Positions 1 to 11,619 of a DNA stretch of 64,000 nucleotides are shown here, one piece after another. Source of the DNA: Isoetes taiwanensis (taxonomy: Eukaryota; Streptophyta; Lycopodiopsida; Isoetales; Isoetaceae); the NCBI GenBank assembly GCA_021234155.1, contig JAJEKV010000175.1, positions 545,561-609,560 on the forward strand, written 5' to 3'. The position numbers and the translations under genes were made by a program. The stretch's first letter is position 1. The number at the start of each line of letters is the position of its first letter. The notes under the pieces were generated by a model that saw nothing but the letters and a program-made list of their open reading frames with translations, was not told where the DNA came from and did not search any database.

Positions 1-2200
1 TTGCAAGATCACAATTTGGTATGACATTTCTGATTTGAGCATTGAAGTTGATATTCTAAAGTTCTTAAGGAATTTGCCTAGCCATTCTTTCTCATTCTAT
101 ATCTTTTGAGTCTTTCTCTCCATTCCATGTCTAGCCTTCCTTTTTCCACACTTCCATCTCTTCTCATTACATACTATGGTGTTGGTAACATTTTTTCCCT
201 AGTCAAAAGAAACACACACTCCATGCTCCATCCACCCACTCACCAAAGTCAAGCATTAGGGAGCCTCATGAATTCATTTCAAAAAGTACCTAGAGTTATA
301 CTTACTAGGTTTTACAAAAGAAGGACAAAAAGCAAGACATGTCCAACTATGCAAGAAATGAGCTCCCTAGTAGCATTTCATGTCAAAAAGAAAATTGCAA
401 AAGATACAAACATCCACTTCATCATTCATAATTCCACTTCACCATTCATATCACACGTGTCACCCATATCATCCATACTTCATGCCACTTCACCAAAATC
501 ATCATTTTTGACTAGGGAAAAGATGGTTACCAACCCTTAAGTGCCACATCTTCACCATTTTTACGCCACCTCACCAAGCCCCATGCTTAGTCATTTTTTT
601 CCAAAAAAACAAAATATTCCATTTGAAAATTTGATGATACTATCGATAGCCCACATGAAAAACATGCCACCGGACACAAACATTTTTTGAAAAAGAGGTT
701 ATATTGACCTTCTAAATGGCCTTCTTGGGGGCTGCGGCCTTTTTGAAAAAATGATAAAACCTACCTACATCTACCCCCCCATTCATCTACCCTCTCATCC
801 TCACGCAAGTGGCGTCCCCCGGCATGCCAAGTCGAAACACGAACGAAGCTTGGCGTGGGAGGAGACCACGAATCGAAGAAGGACCGGTCAATGGATCTAT
901 ATTTATACCTTGGCTTCTTTTTCCATTCCATTTTGTGGGATATCTCTTCACAAGAAAAACAAGAACCCTAAGATTTCAAAAGGCCAAGAAACGGATTTTA
1001 GTAGTGGGAACTACCTAATCATGACTGCACCCTCCGATTTAACTTGAGGGATCCCAAGAACTCCAAACCCGTGCCAAATGATCGGATAATCTGTTGGATC
1101 TTGCAAGAATTGGAACAAACCAAGCATTTTAAAAGGGGCAAATCGACCAGGGAAATTTCAAGGGCTTTTGCGCATTTGGGGAGATTGGGGATGCGAAATA
1201 CACGCCAATACGATCTTCGCTTGTGAATTCGACCTTCCTTGCTGCATCAATTTACTTGATTGAGCAAGAAAAGTGACCAATTATTCATCCGGATCACGGA
1301 AGTATTATTGACTCGAATTGTGAGTTATTTTGAAATTATGTGAAACTCGTATGATTTGTTAAGTGAATGAAAATCCGACTTTGGTAAAATTTCCTTTTCT
1401 CAACTTCCTTTTCAAGAAAGTTATGCATATCTCTTTAAATGTTGTTCTAGTTTTTTCTTTTGCTTATTAGGAAGATCCCCTTTAGGCTTCATAAGAATAG
1501 TCATCTTGCATTCAAAAGAAAATATAAAACATATAAATATTTGTCAAAGCTAAGTCCTATCTATCCTGATAAGAGTCAAGAAAGAAAACTATCTTTTTCG
1601 CTACAAAAACTCTCTAAAAGGTTCGGTCCATATGTTATTGTCAAAACCTCAAATTAATTCTCTTCTATTATTCCTCGTGAAAAACAAAAAAACATATACA
1701 TAAATATCCCCTCATCAAAAACACATTGTCATTCATTGGTATTACTCCTCATTCATTCAAGATTCAAAGTAAACCCCAAAAAAAGGTGTTGCACTTTACC
1801 TACAAGAACAATCGATCGGTCCCGGTTGTCCCGGATCAAAAATAATATCTCCAGAACATTTGAGAATTTTACTCTCTCACGAGAGTATTGACCAATTTTT
1901 GACTAGGTCGCATAGATTTTTCAAGCATCTAGAACCGCTCTCGACTTCAAAAAAGGATTTTGCACTCTTTTAATATCAAGTGTTGGGATCACACTCATAC
2001 TTTTTCCCAAGTAAAATTCACCGAGTTATTTGTGCTTGGTATTGAAAAGAGTAAATGGTTTTTCTTGAAATGGGAAAGTCTGTATACTGTGCTTGTGGTG
2101 AAAAGTTTTTGCAAGATTTAGGTTTAGAGTGGTTGCCCTGAAGCAAACCGGAGGTCCTAAACCATTCTAGTTGAGGGTTTTGCCAGGATTACCCTCAACA
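1..2200 (+). repeat. 5' LTR of Gy1 (partial)
   Basis: This segment matches 8717-10895 along its whole length. It ends CTCAACA at 2200, after which the two copies diverge, so 2200 is the LTR end. About 0.76 kb of its left end is missing if the 3' LTR starts at 7953. Differences from the other copy are mostly homopolymer length changes and small patches in CG-rich spots. The primer-binding site should follow at once; TTGGAGGCTCCCTACC at about 2203 is the candidate, but I cannot assign a tRNA. Confidence 0.88.
898..907 (+). promoter_or_regulatory. TATA box of Gy1 5' LTR
   Basis: TATATTTATA lies in a conserved stretch of the LTR (after caatggatc, before ccttggc) and is repeated in the 3' LTR. 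Its position, well inside a long LTR with about 1.3 kb downstream for R/U5, fits the Pol II promoter of the element. Confidence 0.5.
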
Positions 2201-2439
2201 TCTTGGAGGCTCCCTACCGGAGATCAAGCGGTTCTTGGGAACTATGGCTCTAGACCTAAATATCTTGAAACATATCAGACCATGCCGAGGTACAAGACAA
2301 TACAGTAAACACAAGCTACTCCTCAAGGTGTATCTGTACATCCCAATAAGTCGAAATCTCAATGCTAGTATGCCCTGCCAATTTTTGAACTCAATGTCCC
2401 TATTCCTGTTCCTACATTTGATTCTAGCATGAGTGCTAA

Positions 2440-3400
2440 CAACTTCCTTAAGATCTTTTGATGAATATTATCAAGAATACCTGACACAAGAAAGGGACTA
2501 AGTTTGCTTGAATTCAAGAAGTGCTTCAAAAAATGATGAAGTAAGGGCTTGGTTGGAGCATGTGATAAGTGATGGTATCAAATTATGGGATGAAATTGTC
2601 AAAAAAGGTTTTATCTAGATTCTTAAGGTTTATGACCCCTCAAGATCTCATTTTTGAATTACAAACCTTCATATTAGAAATGGTGAGACCTGTTTCACCA
2701 ATATGTGGAAAGATTTCATGTGTACTTAACAAAATGCCAAAATAATCAAGTACCTAACCATACATTACACCTTGTTGCATCTTTCATAAGGGTCCGACCG
2801 TAGATCAAGAGTACACAGTGAAGATGCTAAAGATTTACAAACGTGGAGGGGTTTGCAACCATCCATAAAGTTTTTAACAAGGCCATTGAGATTGCTGGAT
2901 GTGCTTTCCTATTTACCGCTGGGGATGATACTCATAAACCACTAATGATCCTTCTTCCCCAGATTTTGAACAGGAATATGGGTGCTGATGCTATACCAAA
3001 GATAAAGAGGCCGTACAAAAAAAGATAAGAAGAAACCAAGGCTACTGAAGAATCGACAAGATCGCTTTGCATTACCAAGGCAGTAGATTGACAAAGTTGT
3101 CAGGTTTTACTTGAGGTGCCAACATCTTCAAGAATTGAAAGCATCTAGACCCGAAAGAAAAGTTATCCCCTTTGTGCACATTGTATGAGAGAAACACATT
3201 CTTCTGATATTTGTTGGTAGTGCAGGATATGCCTCAAATGCAACAAAGAGAGGCCATTATGGAAAAAGAGTGTCCCTGTTTGTGCCTTTTGTAAAGCTAC
3301 AGACATTATGAAGACAGATGCAAGTGTTAAAGAGTATTTTGCAAAGACAGAGAAAGCCAAAATCGCGGAGCCTACTAAGCCACCGCCAAATATTTGTTGG
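2440..3400 (+). pseudogene. Gy1 gag remnant with Cys-rich segment
   Basis: No long frame survives, but pieces read as a retrotransposon capsid/nucleocapsid. A YVERFHVYLTKC-like stretch at about 2690-2735 resembles the conserved retrotrans_gag region. A cysteine-rich segment at about 3170-3300 contains several CxxC pairs (LCAHC, CRICLKC, VCAFC), as expected near the nucleocapsid end, although it is not a canonical CCHC knuckle. Gag would form the particle that packages element RNA. Position just downstream of the LTR and upstream of protease supports the call; the boundaries are approximate. Confidence 0.5.
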
Positions 3401-3732
3401 GGTTAGCTATCCTATCAGATTTATGCAGGAATTTGAAGAACAGGAAGAAATTATGGTCGCGGCATACAAGGGGAATGAAAGACAAGGGGTTATCTCAAGA
3501 AGAAATAGAAGCTATTTGTTAAAAGGTAAAATGAGTGAAAACAAACCCCGCACAAGATGGGCAAGCAGCTTTGTACCTCCCCGTGTCTTTGTTAAATTCC
3601 TAAAAAAAAAGATAAAGATGGTGATGACTTTGAAGTACTTATGAAAAAAAATTCTAAAGTTAGTGTAGATTTGCTCACATTATTAAGGATTGCACCCACT
3701 TATAGAAAAGAAGATGCTTAACTTGACTCAAG

Positions 3733-4120
3733 ATGAACAGGTTTGTCTCACACAAGAGGAACAAATTGGCGTTTACAAATCACATTGAGGAGCAAATGCT
3801 AGTACAAGATGAACATGATCCTGGTGCCTTCACATGTGCCCAACATTGGAAGAAAGCTTTGTCTAAGGTATTGTTGGATGGGGATCACCTCCTAAATGTT
3901 ATGCCACATCATGTGATGAAACAATGTGGCTTAGAGGTAGACAAGAAAGCTCCTATGGAACTTTGAAATCTTTCTCTAATTCAAGAATTAATCCCATAGG
4001 GATTGTAAGTAAAGTACCAATAGATATTGAAGGAATTGTTGTGGTTGCTAATTTTGTTGTGGTTGCATTTGAAGGAATGGATGAGAAAGGAGATATTTAT
4101 GATTTACTTTAGGGAAGAAG
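3733..4120 (+). pseudogene. Gy1 aspartic protease region
   Basis: A short open frame contains VLLDGDHLLNVMPHHVM (about 3868-3918), matching the plant gypsy pattern V(L/I)(I/V)DGGSxxNxMP in which the D-G-G/S element is the aspartic protease active site. Downstream text in shifted frames matches the usual continuation, with INPIG, VPIDIEG, VVANFVVVAFEGM and then YDLL followed by GRRW after a stop. The protease would cut the Gag-Pol polyprotein. One catalytic-loop residue is changed (DGD for DGG/S), and frames are broken, so the copy is non-functional. Confidence 0.65.
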
Positions 4121-4359
4121 ATGGTCATCCAACGGTAGATGCCAGACCCTGTTTGGTCAAAGGGGAATGTACCATAACCGATGGAAGAAAAAAAACGGTT
4201 GTTATCTACAACAAGCTTGGGGAGTTTGATTCTTTTAACTTCATTGAAGAAGATGTGTTGATATCCAATCAACTTGGGGTATATGAAATTACCATGACCA
4301 ATATGGGGGTGGATACAAGTCCAATTAAGGTATGCAATGTACACCGGGGAATAAACTTT

Positions 4360-4800
4360 GCTTATTTATGGTTTGATGGTGGTGTCTCTAAGAAATTGAG
4401 TATAGCTTCTTCTGCTGCCATTCTTAAGGACAGTCAAAGCAAACTAATGGCAAAAGTTGGCGTAATTCATCAAACGCTACTTCTAACATGGCGAATATAA
4501 AGCTTTGATATTTTGGGCTACAAGAGGCTAAGCACTTAGGTGTTACCGACATCATTGTATTTGGAGACTCTCGCCTTGTATGCGTGCAAATTTTGGGGAA
4601 TATCAAAACGAAAAATGAAGAAATGATTATGCTTAGGGATCAAGCACTAGGGGAACTATCAACATTTGCATCCACAGGGAGCTACTTCATGTCACCGTAG
4701 AAAGTTCAATGAAGAGGCTGATACCTTGTGTAAAAGTGTTTTGCTCGAACATTTGGGCAGGCTGCGCTATCAAGGAGGAAGAATTGAGGAAGAAGAACTC
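4360..4800 (+). pseudogene. Gy1 extra RNase H-like domain (RVT_3 type), upstream of RT
   Basis: The stretch opens with WFDGGVSKK (first catalytic Asp), continues over a frame break to KALIFGLQEAKHLGV-like text in another frame, then FGDSRLV (third acidic residue), and ends with HVTRKFNEEADTL (fourth acidic residue). This D-E-D-D layout with the final (N)xEADxL is typical of the archaeal/plant-type RNase H fold (RVT_3), as in the additional RNase H of Tat elements. The expected NxxEY glutamate is disturbed by a missing base at about 4490. It lies between protease and RT, while the standard RNase H lies downstream at about 5950-6290, so the element has two RNase H-like domains. Family matching is by eye. 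Confidence 0.6.
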
Positions 4801-4906
4801 AAACAACTACATCCTATATTGGTAATCAATGCTAGCAAATGAAAAACAAGGTTAGAGAAATTAAGATAGAAAAAATGGACAAGAAAGAACTCTTTATGTT
4901 GGTGAT

Positions 4907-6300
4907 ATGTTTGAGGAAAAAAGTGAATGCATGGTAATAGATTTCTTCAAAGAATGGAAAGATGTTTTTGCATGGGATTATAATGAACTGATTGGTGTTG
5001 ATAAAAACATTTGTGAATTTGAAATAAAAATTAAGGAAGGTGTCAGCCCCTGCGTGATGCAAAAAAAACTAAGAAGGATTAATGTGGCCTTGCTAGACTT
5101 GATTAGAGAGGAGTTACTAAAATGAAAGATGCAGGTGTGATCACTTTGGAAATTTCAAATCCGTAATGGTTATCATGCATTGTGCCTGTTGAAAAAAGAA
5201 CAAAACTATCGAATTTGTATTGATTACGTGAGAGATTTGAACAAGGCCACTGTTAAAGACCCAAGCTACCCCTGCCTTTTTGAAGAGGTTTTACATCTTG
5301 TTGCGGGGGAAAGAGACATACTCTTTTTGGATGGCTTCTGGGATTTAACCAAATTTCTCGTTAAGCTAGAAGATCAACCAAAAAACAACTTTCATCACTC
5401 CATGGGGAACTTTTGCTATGAAGAGAATGCCTTTTGGTTTGATGAATGCTCCAAAGAACTTTTCAAAGAACAATGGATACTATATTCAAGGATATGCCTC
5501 CCCTTTTGCTTTTAGAGTTTTTCTTGATGATCTCTGTTTGGGATCAGCCTTGAGAGATCATTTCAATTATCTAACTAAGATATGTGGCATGTGCAGGAAG
5601 GGAGGAGTAAGTTTAAACCCTAAAAAATGTGTATTTCTATGCTCTAAGGGAGGATTGTTAGGGCATGAGATCTCCTCTAAAGGGATTCAAGTGGCTGAGA
5701 GCAAAGTGGAAGCATTAAAAAAGCTTGCATCACCAAAAACTGTCAAGGAAGTAAAAAGTTTCCTAGGTATGGTAAGTTTTTTAAGAATGTATGTTCCTCA
5801 CTTCTCTAATACTGTAGCTCCTATATCTGATCTCACCAAGGTAGGCAAATACACCAAGCATGAGAGTAAGTTAATCATGGTAGAGTGGACTCAGACTTGC
5901 CAACTTGCCTTCGACAGTATTATACAAGCCATCTCCACTTCTGCACTTTTAAAACCTCCTGATGCAACTAAACCTTTTGAAGCTTATATCAGTATAACAA
6001 AAAGAGCTGTAGGGTTGGTTTTATTGCAAGACGAAGGGGTGGTAACTTTTTCCAGCAAGATTTGGTCTAGTACTGAAATGAGGTACCCAAGGCTCGAGAA
6101 AAGTGCAGCAGGTCTTATGTTTTTGATTGATAGACAAGGACATCTTATCCAAAACAGTCATACTCAGGTGTATATGAAGCAAAATCCTTTGTCCTTGTTG
6201 TTTTCAAAAAAACAGCCTAAGGCCAAGATATGCAGATGGGCTTGTAAGATTCAAGAATATGATATTGCTGTTAAAGTGATTAATTTGGTAAATGATCCCA
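4907..6300 (+). pseudogene. Gy1 reverse transcriptase and RNase H
   Basis: The polymerase that copies element RNA, followed by its RNase H. RT begins around the FAWDYNELIGVD text (about 4965) and includes RICIDYVRDLNKATVKDP (5210), FLDGF (5320), KRMPFGLMNAPK (5418) and the catalytic box FLDDLCLGS (about 5519-5545), the gypsy form of YxDD. The connection LGHEISSKGIQ and FLGMVSFLRMYVPHFS follow. RNase H reads AYISITKRAVGLVLLQDEG and MRYPRLEKSAAGLMFL, a Tat-like form where some usual acidic residues are replaced. The longest frame (5418-6704) is intact over 428 codons, but upstream RT is split by frameshifts. Confidence 0.88.
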
Positions 6301-6389
6301 GTACATATTTGACTAATATTTTGTTTGAGCAGGAAGATGAAGAAGGGTTGACTCATGAGGTTCAAGATGATGCAGGTGCTAATGTAAAC

Positions 6390-7686
6390 CTTGTGCAGGA
6401 AGCAGATTGGCAAGCGAATATAAGAAGATATTTGGAATCAAATGAGATGCCAGAAGAACTCAACTCCAACCAAAAAAGAAGGTTCAAGGAAAAATGCAAT
6501 AAGTTCAAGCTAATAGATAATGTGTTATGCAGGTATGACAAAGAGGGTATCATTTTGAGGTGTGTTGATGAAGAAGAAGCTAAGTTAGTATTAGAAGCAT
6601 GTCATGAAGGAGTATGTGGTGGACATTTTCTTTGCAGATACTACAAGCAAAAAATCTTGAGGGGCTGGTTATTATTGGCCAACTCTCTTCAAGGACTGCT
6701 ATGAAACAATCAAATGCTGCCATAAGTGCCAAATTTTGGTAGAAGAATTCTTCAACCAAATGCCTTTTAATCGCCATAACTTCTCCGGGACCCTTCAAGT
6801 CTGGGGACTTGATTTCATAGGACACACCAGATCCACCTTCTTCGCGACACACGATTATATTCTTGTAGCTACTGATTATTTTACAAAATGGGCTGAAGCT
6901 ATTCCCCGAGACAAGCAAATGCTTATACCAGCGCTAGGTTCATCCATGAAAATATCCGTGCTGGGTTTGGTGTTCCCCTTTAAACTTATATCTCGATAGA
7001 GGCAGCGGCCGGTTTGAATGATGTTATAGCTACATTGCTAGCAACTCTCAAAGTAAGACATTCTAAGAGTTCATCCTACTATCCCCAAAGGTAATGGTCG
7101 GGGCGGAATCCACTAACAAGGCGCTCAAAACTATCCTCAAAAAGACTATTAGTGTCTCAAAAAGGATTGGCATTTGAGGTTGCATGATGCCTGCGGGGCT
7201 TCATTGGAACTACAACTAAAACTTCGACCAAACATACACCTTTTAGTCTAGTTTATGGGATAGAGTCTATCATTCAAAGAGCTTGAGCTTCCATCCTTGA
7301 GAATGGCTTTGAAATTAAATTTGGAAATAGGGGAAGCACTTGAAGAAAGGGTGTGTGCGGCTTATGCAATTAGAAGAGCATAGATATGAAGCTGAAAATG
7401 CTATACTATTAAAAAAGGCTAAAGATCTAGCGACTTTCAAAGACACACAAATTGCAAGGTACCTTGAAAGATGGAGAGCTAGTCCTAAAATGGAATAAGG
7501 CAAAGGAAAGACTATATAGCAAATTTGAAGAGCAGTGGGAAGGACCTTTTGAAGTTCAGGGACCAGTGTGCCAAGATTCATATTGGTTGAAGTCTATACG
7601 AGGAAGGAAGAATCTTACCAAATCCTATCAACATTCTACATCTTAAGAGGTATTGGCGGCAACATGTTGCCCTTAGTCTATTTGAA
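6390..7686 (+). pseudogene. Gy1 integrase
   Basis: Integrase inserts the cDNA. The HHCC zinc finger is visible as ACHEGVCGGHF (about 6597) and CCHKCQI (about 6713-6733). The catalytic core begins with WGLDFIGH and continues ATDYFTKWAEAIP (6804-6910); the second Asp is in the DRGS text near 6995 and the Glu in the region near 7110 (NG..AEST-like, frame shifted). The C-terminal part at about 7450-7640 reads WNKAKERLYSKFEEQWEGPF, the usual GPY-type end, and the frame runs to a stop near 7688. No chromodomain is recognisable. Several frameshifts break it. Confidence 0.8.
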
Positions 7687-7952
7687 TAAACTTTGTTGTA
7701 TAGATGTTAGAGTAGGCGTGTGTGTTAGATAAAAGTTTTTTTGCAAAAGCATTACTTTAAAAGCAGCGATTTATCTTAAGTTAGTTCATTGATAAATAGA
7801 ATAGGCAAAGTGTGTCGGATAAATTGTTCCTTTAGTGTTGATTTATTTAAGCTAGTTCATTTATAGCAATTGATAAATTAACGTCCTTGGTTCTAATGTG
7901 AAGTTCTTGAGAAAATGTTTATTTCAAGGCTACAAGTACATGAGGCTCGGGT

Positions 7953-10895
7953 TGTTCCCTCCTAATATTATATTTTGCCATGCCAGGACCACCCTCTTGA
8001 TTTCACCTTACATCTTTATTCACTTCTCATCCATTCACCTTGATGAGCATCTTCCGTCTTCCACTTCCACCGGACAAACATTTTATGCTAACCTTAATTT
8101 ATTTTTGTATAACAGGGTACACCCTCCGCTCTTCATTCACCTTCCATTACGCTCCAAGAGTAGTCCACCATTCATACTTCATCATTTCTCTACTCTGCTC
8201 TGAGTATATATTCATATCCCAGAAAAAGCTGCCACCATATCACCACATGGCAGCTAGATGTTGAACTGATTCTTGTACTGTCATTACAGGTTCACCCTCT
8301 TGTTCATTCATTATCATCTGACACACTCAAGGCTTGCTTTCATATAAACTTGCTTTCCAAACTTTTTTCTCCCATAATTGCCATTCATTCCATCCATCAT
8401 GGCAATTCTCGCATCTTTGCAAGAAGGAATTAATGTCTTGAGAATTTTGGAGAACCAGCCTGCCTCTTCTTTTTTTTAGCATGATGTGCCACTCATGGCA
8501 GCATGGAAGAACCATTAGCATTTTCAAACACATGGTTCAATAAGTACATAAGGAGTATTTGAAGTTGCAACTTTGAAGATCTTTCAAAAAGCTACAAAAG
8601 ACACAAGGACTTGAAGAACCAAAGAAGGACATTCACTTGAGAAAACATCAAAGGAGTATTTTGGCTAAATGGAAGGTCACAAGGCAAGTTACTAAATTTG
8701 AAGCCCTATTGAAGATTTGCAAGATCACAATTTGGTATGACATTTCTGATTTGAGCATTGAAGTTGATATTCTAAAGTTCTTAAGGAATTTGCCTAGCCA
8801 TTCTTTCTCATTCTATATCTTTGAGTCTTTCTCTCCATTCCATGTCTAGCCTTCCTTTTTTCCACACTTCCATCTCTTCTCATTACATACTATGGTGTTG
8901 GTAACATTTTTTTCCCTAGTCAAAAGAAACACACACTCCATGCTCCATCCACCCACTCACCAAAGTCAAGCATTAGGGAGCCTCATGAATTCATTTCAAA
9001 AGTACCTAGAGTTATACTTACTAGGTTTTACAAAAGAAGGACAAAAGCAAGACATGTCCAACTATGCAAGAAATGAGCTCCCTAGTAGCATTTCATGTCA
9101 AAAGAAAATTGCAAAAGATACAAACATCCACTTCATCATTCATAATTCCACTTCACCATTCATATCACACGTGTCACCCATATCATCCATACTTCATGCC
9201 ACTTCACCAAAATCATCATTTTTGACTAGGGAAAAGATGGTTACCAACCCTTAAGTGCCACATCTTCACCATTTTTCTGCCACCTCACCAAGCCCCATGC
9301 TTAGTCATTTCTTTTTCCAAAAAACAAAATATTCCATTTGAAAATTTGATGATACTATCGATAGCCCACATGAAAACATGCCACCGGCACAAACATTTTG
9401 AAAAAGAGGTTATATTGACCTTCTAAATGGCCTTCTTGGGGCGCGTGCCTTTTGAAAAAAATGATAAAACCTACCTACATCTACCCCCATTCATCTACCC
9501 TCTCATCCCTCGCCAAGTGGCGTCCCCCGGCATGCCAAGTCGAAACACGAAATGAAGCTTGGCGGAGGAGACCACGAATCGAGAAGACTGGTCAATGGAT
9601 CTATATTTATACCTTGGCTTCTTTTTTTCCATTCCTACTGTGGGATATCTCTTCACAAAAAAACAAGAACCCTAAGATTTGCGGGCCAAAAGCGGATTTT
9701 TAGTAGCTGGGAACTACCTAATCATGGTTGTACCCTCGATTTAACTTGAGTGATCCCAAGAACTCCAAACTGTACCAAATGGCCGGATAATCTGTTGGAT
9801 CTTGCAAGAATTGGAACGTAACCAAGCATTTTAAAAGGGGCAAATCGACCGAAATTTCAAGGGCTTTTTGCATTTGGGAGATTGGGGATGCGAAATACAC
9901 GTCAATACGATCTTCGCTTGTGAATTGACCTTCCTTCTTTGCATCAATTTACTTGATTGAGCGATAAAGCGACCAATTATTACGTAAGAATGGAAGTATT
10001 ATTGACTCTGAATTGTGAGTTATTTGAAATTATGTGAAACTCTGTATGATTTGTTAAGTGAATGAAAATCCGACTTTGGTAAAATTTCCTTTTCTCAACT
10101 TCCTTTTTCAAAAAAGTTATGCATATCACGCTAAATGTTGTTCTAGTTTTTTCTCTCGCTTATTAGGAAGATCCTGCTTAGGCTTCATAAGAATAGTCAT
10201 CTTGCATTCAAAGAAAATATAAAACATATAAATATTTGTCAAAGCTAAGTCCTATCTATCTGATAAAGAGTCAAGAAAGAAACTATCTTTTTCGCTACAA
10301 AAACTCTCTAGCAAGGTTCAGTCCATATGTTATTGTCAAAACCTCGGTAATTCTCTTCTATTACGTCTCTGGGAAAAACAAAAACATATACATAAATATC
10401 CCCGTCATCAAAAACCACGGTCTGTCATTGGTAAATTACTCTCATTCATTGGCATTCAAAGTAAACCCCAAAAGGGTGTTGCACTTTACCTACAAGAACA
10501 ATCGATCAGTCCCAGTTGTCCCGGATCAAAAATAATATCTCACGAGAACATTTGAGAATTTCGCTCTCTCTGTAGAGTATTGACCAATTTTTGACTAGGT
10601 AGGGGGCATAGATTTTTCAAGCATCTAGAAGGCGTCGACTTCAAAAGGATTTTGCACTCTTTTAATATCAAGTGTTGGGATCACACTCATACTTTTCCCA
10701 AGTAAAATTCACCCAGTTATTTGTGCTTGGTATTGAAAAGAGTAAAGCGTGGTTTTTCTTGAAATGGGAAAGCTGTACTAACGGGCTTGTGGTGAAAAGT
10801 TTTTGCAAGATTTAGGTTTAGAGTGGTTGCCTGAAGCAACCACGGGAGGTCCTAAACCATTCTAGTTGAGGGTTTTGCCAGGATTACCCTCAACA
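7953..10895 (+). repeat. 3' LTR of Gy1
   Basis: From 8717 it matches the 5' LTR fragment. Its right end is fixed at 10895 (CTCAACA). Its left end is inferred: TGTTCCCTCC at 7953 would pair with the terminal AACA, and a purine-rich tgaggctcggg lies just before it. The integrase frame ends near 7688, so the LTR cannot start much earlier. A TATA box (TATATTTATA, 9602-9611) matches the 5' copy. Length would be about 2.94 kb. Confidence 0.75.
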
Positions 10896-10901
10896 TCCAC
10901 C

Positions 10902-11063
10902 ACTATGGAAGCCATGACACAGGATAGACAACATGCTGAGCAGGAAATGATGGCAACCATCTCCCGCCTTCGATCAGAAGCCGAGGAGGCCACTACCATG
11001 ATGCGAAGGGTCCAGGTCGCCCTTGAAGAAAGCACAATTTCATTATTTATGGACTTGCCCTGA
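10902..11063 (+). CDS. Short coiled-coil-like frame, unrecognised
   Basis: Starting right after the Gy1 3' LTR, a frame from the ATG near 10902 encodes about 53 residues rich in E, A, R, M and Q (for example HAEQEMMATISRLRSEAEEA), with heptad-like spacing, ending in a TGA. It could be a piece of a retrotransposon gag or post-pol frame with a coiled coil, or a host exon cut by the Gy1 insertion. There is no domain I can name and no promoter evidence. Confidence 0.25.
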   Translation, partial: TMEAMTQDRQHAEQEMMATISRLRSEAEEATTMMRRVQVALEESTISLFMDLP

Positions 11064-11619
11064 GTCCATATGCCTCTGCAATAATGGTTAATGTCTAGAA
11101 TACTACATTTTTTTTAATGAAACGATGGAATATTTTGGGAATCGTGCAGCTACGTTAGATGGTAGGCATTGCATCAAAGGGAATATCAAAAGTAAATCCA
11201 AAGCGCTGAATTGAAAGCAGCACCCTCAAACCGTAGGTTCTACTACTGAAGGCGGAGTTGTGCAAATCGGCTTTTCCTTGATTCATCTTAGAACACTCAA
11301 AATGGTTGAAACCAGGTTCAGATATGGATATACAATGTCCGAAATGCAGTCCCATATTTGTGAACTACTCCTAGCCCATGCTAATCAGCTTGCAAAGCCG
11401 AGGCGCAGCTTAGATGAACCAAAGATGGAAAGAAAGAGATCGGTTCAAGTCACAGCCTCGGTAAGTGCGATTGGCACATCGTACAAATGATCAAGATCAG
11501 CTCAGTAGAACGGAGCTCGGGGACTCCCTCATATCACTTAAATGCCAAGAACAACACTACTCACTCTATCCAAGACTTGGATGACTAGCTGGATCTGTTT
11601 AGCCGAAGTATAACATTGA
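11064..11619. other. Spacer between Gy1 and the LTR array, possible exon
   Basis: The stretch 11260-11472 is open on the plus strand (76 codons from ATG, basic tail KPRRSLDEPKMERKRS) and ends next to GCCTCG/GTAAGTGC, a good plant splice-donor context. No acceptor or homologue is obvious. The last bases before 11620 (attga) are the 5-bp target duplication of the array. Confidence 0.2.

Larger units (their letters stand above)
1..10895 (+). mobile_element. Gy1: Ty3/gypsy LTR retrotransposon, left end cut by window
   Basis: The first 2.2 kb recurs almost unchanged from 8717 to 10895, giving two direct LTRs around a coding interior. Interior domains in order on the plus strand are gag, aspartic protease, an RNase H-like domain, reverse transcriptase, RNase H and integrase. 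RT before integrase is the Ty3/gypsy order. The RNase H and integrase text resembles the plant Tat-like branch, but lineage placement is tentative. Frames are broken at many places, so the copy is probably dead. The left end and 5' target duplication lie outside the window; a 3' duplication would begin at 10896 (tccac). Confidence 0.9.

Noticed and set aside
106-540. 144-codon frame in the Gy1 LTR
   Set aside because: The sister LTR breaks this frame at homopolymer runs (8892-9254 covers only part), and LTRs of this type are non-coding.
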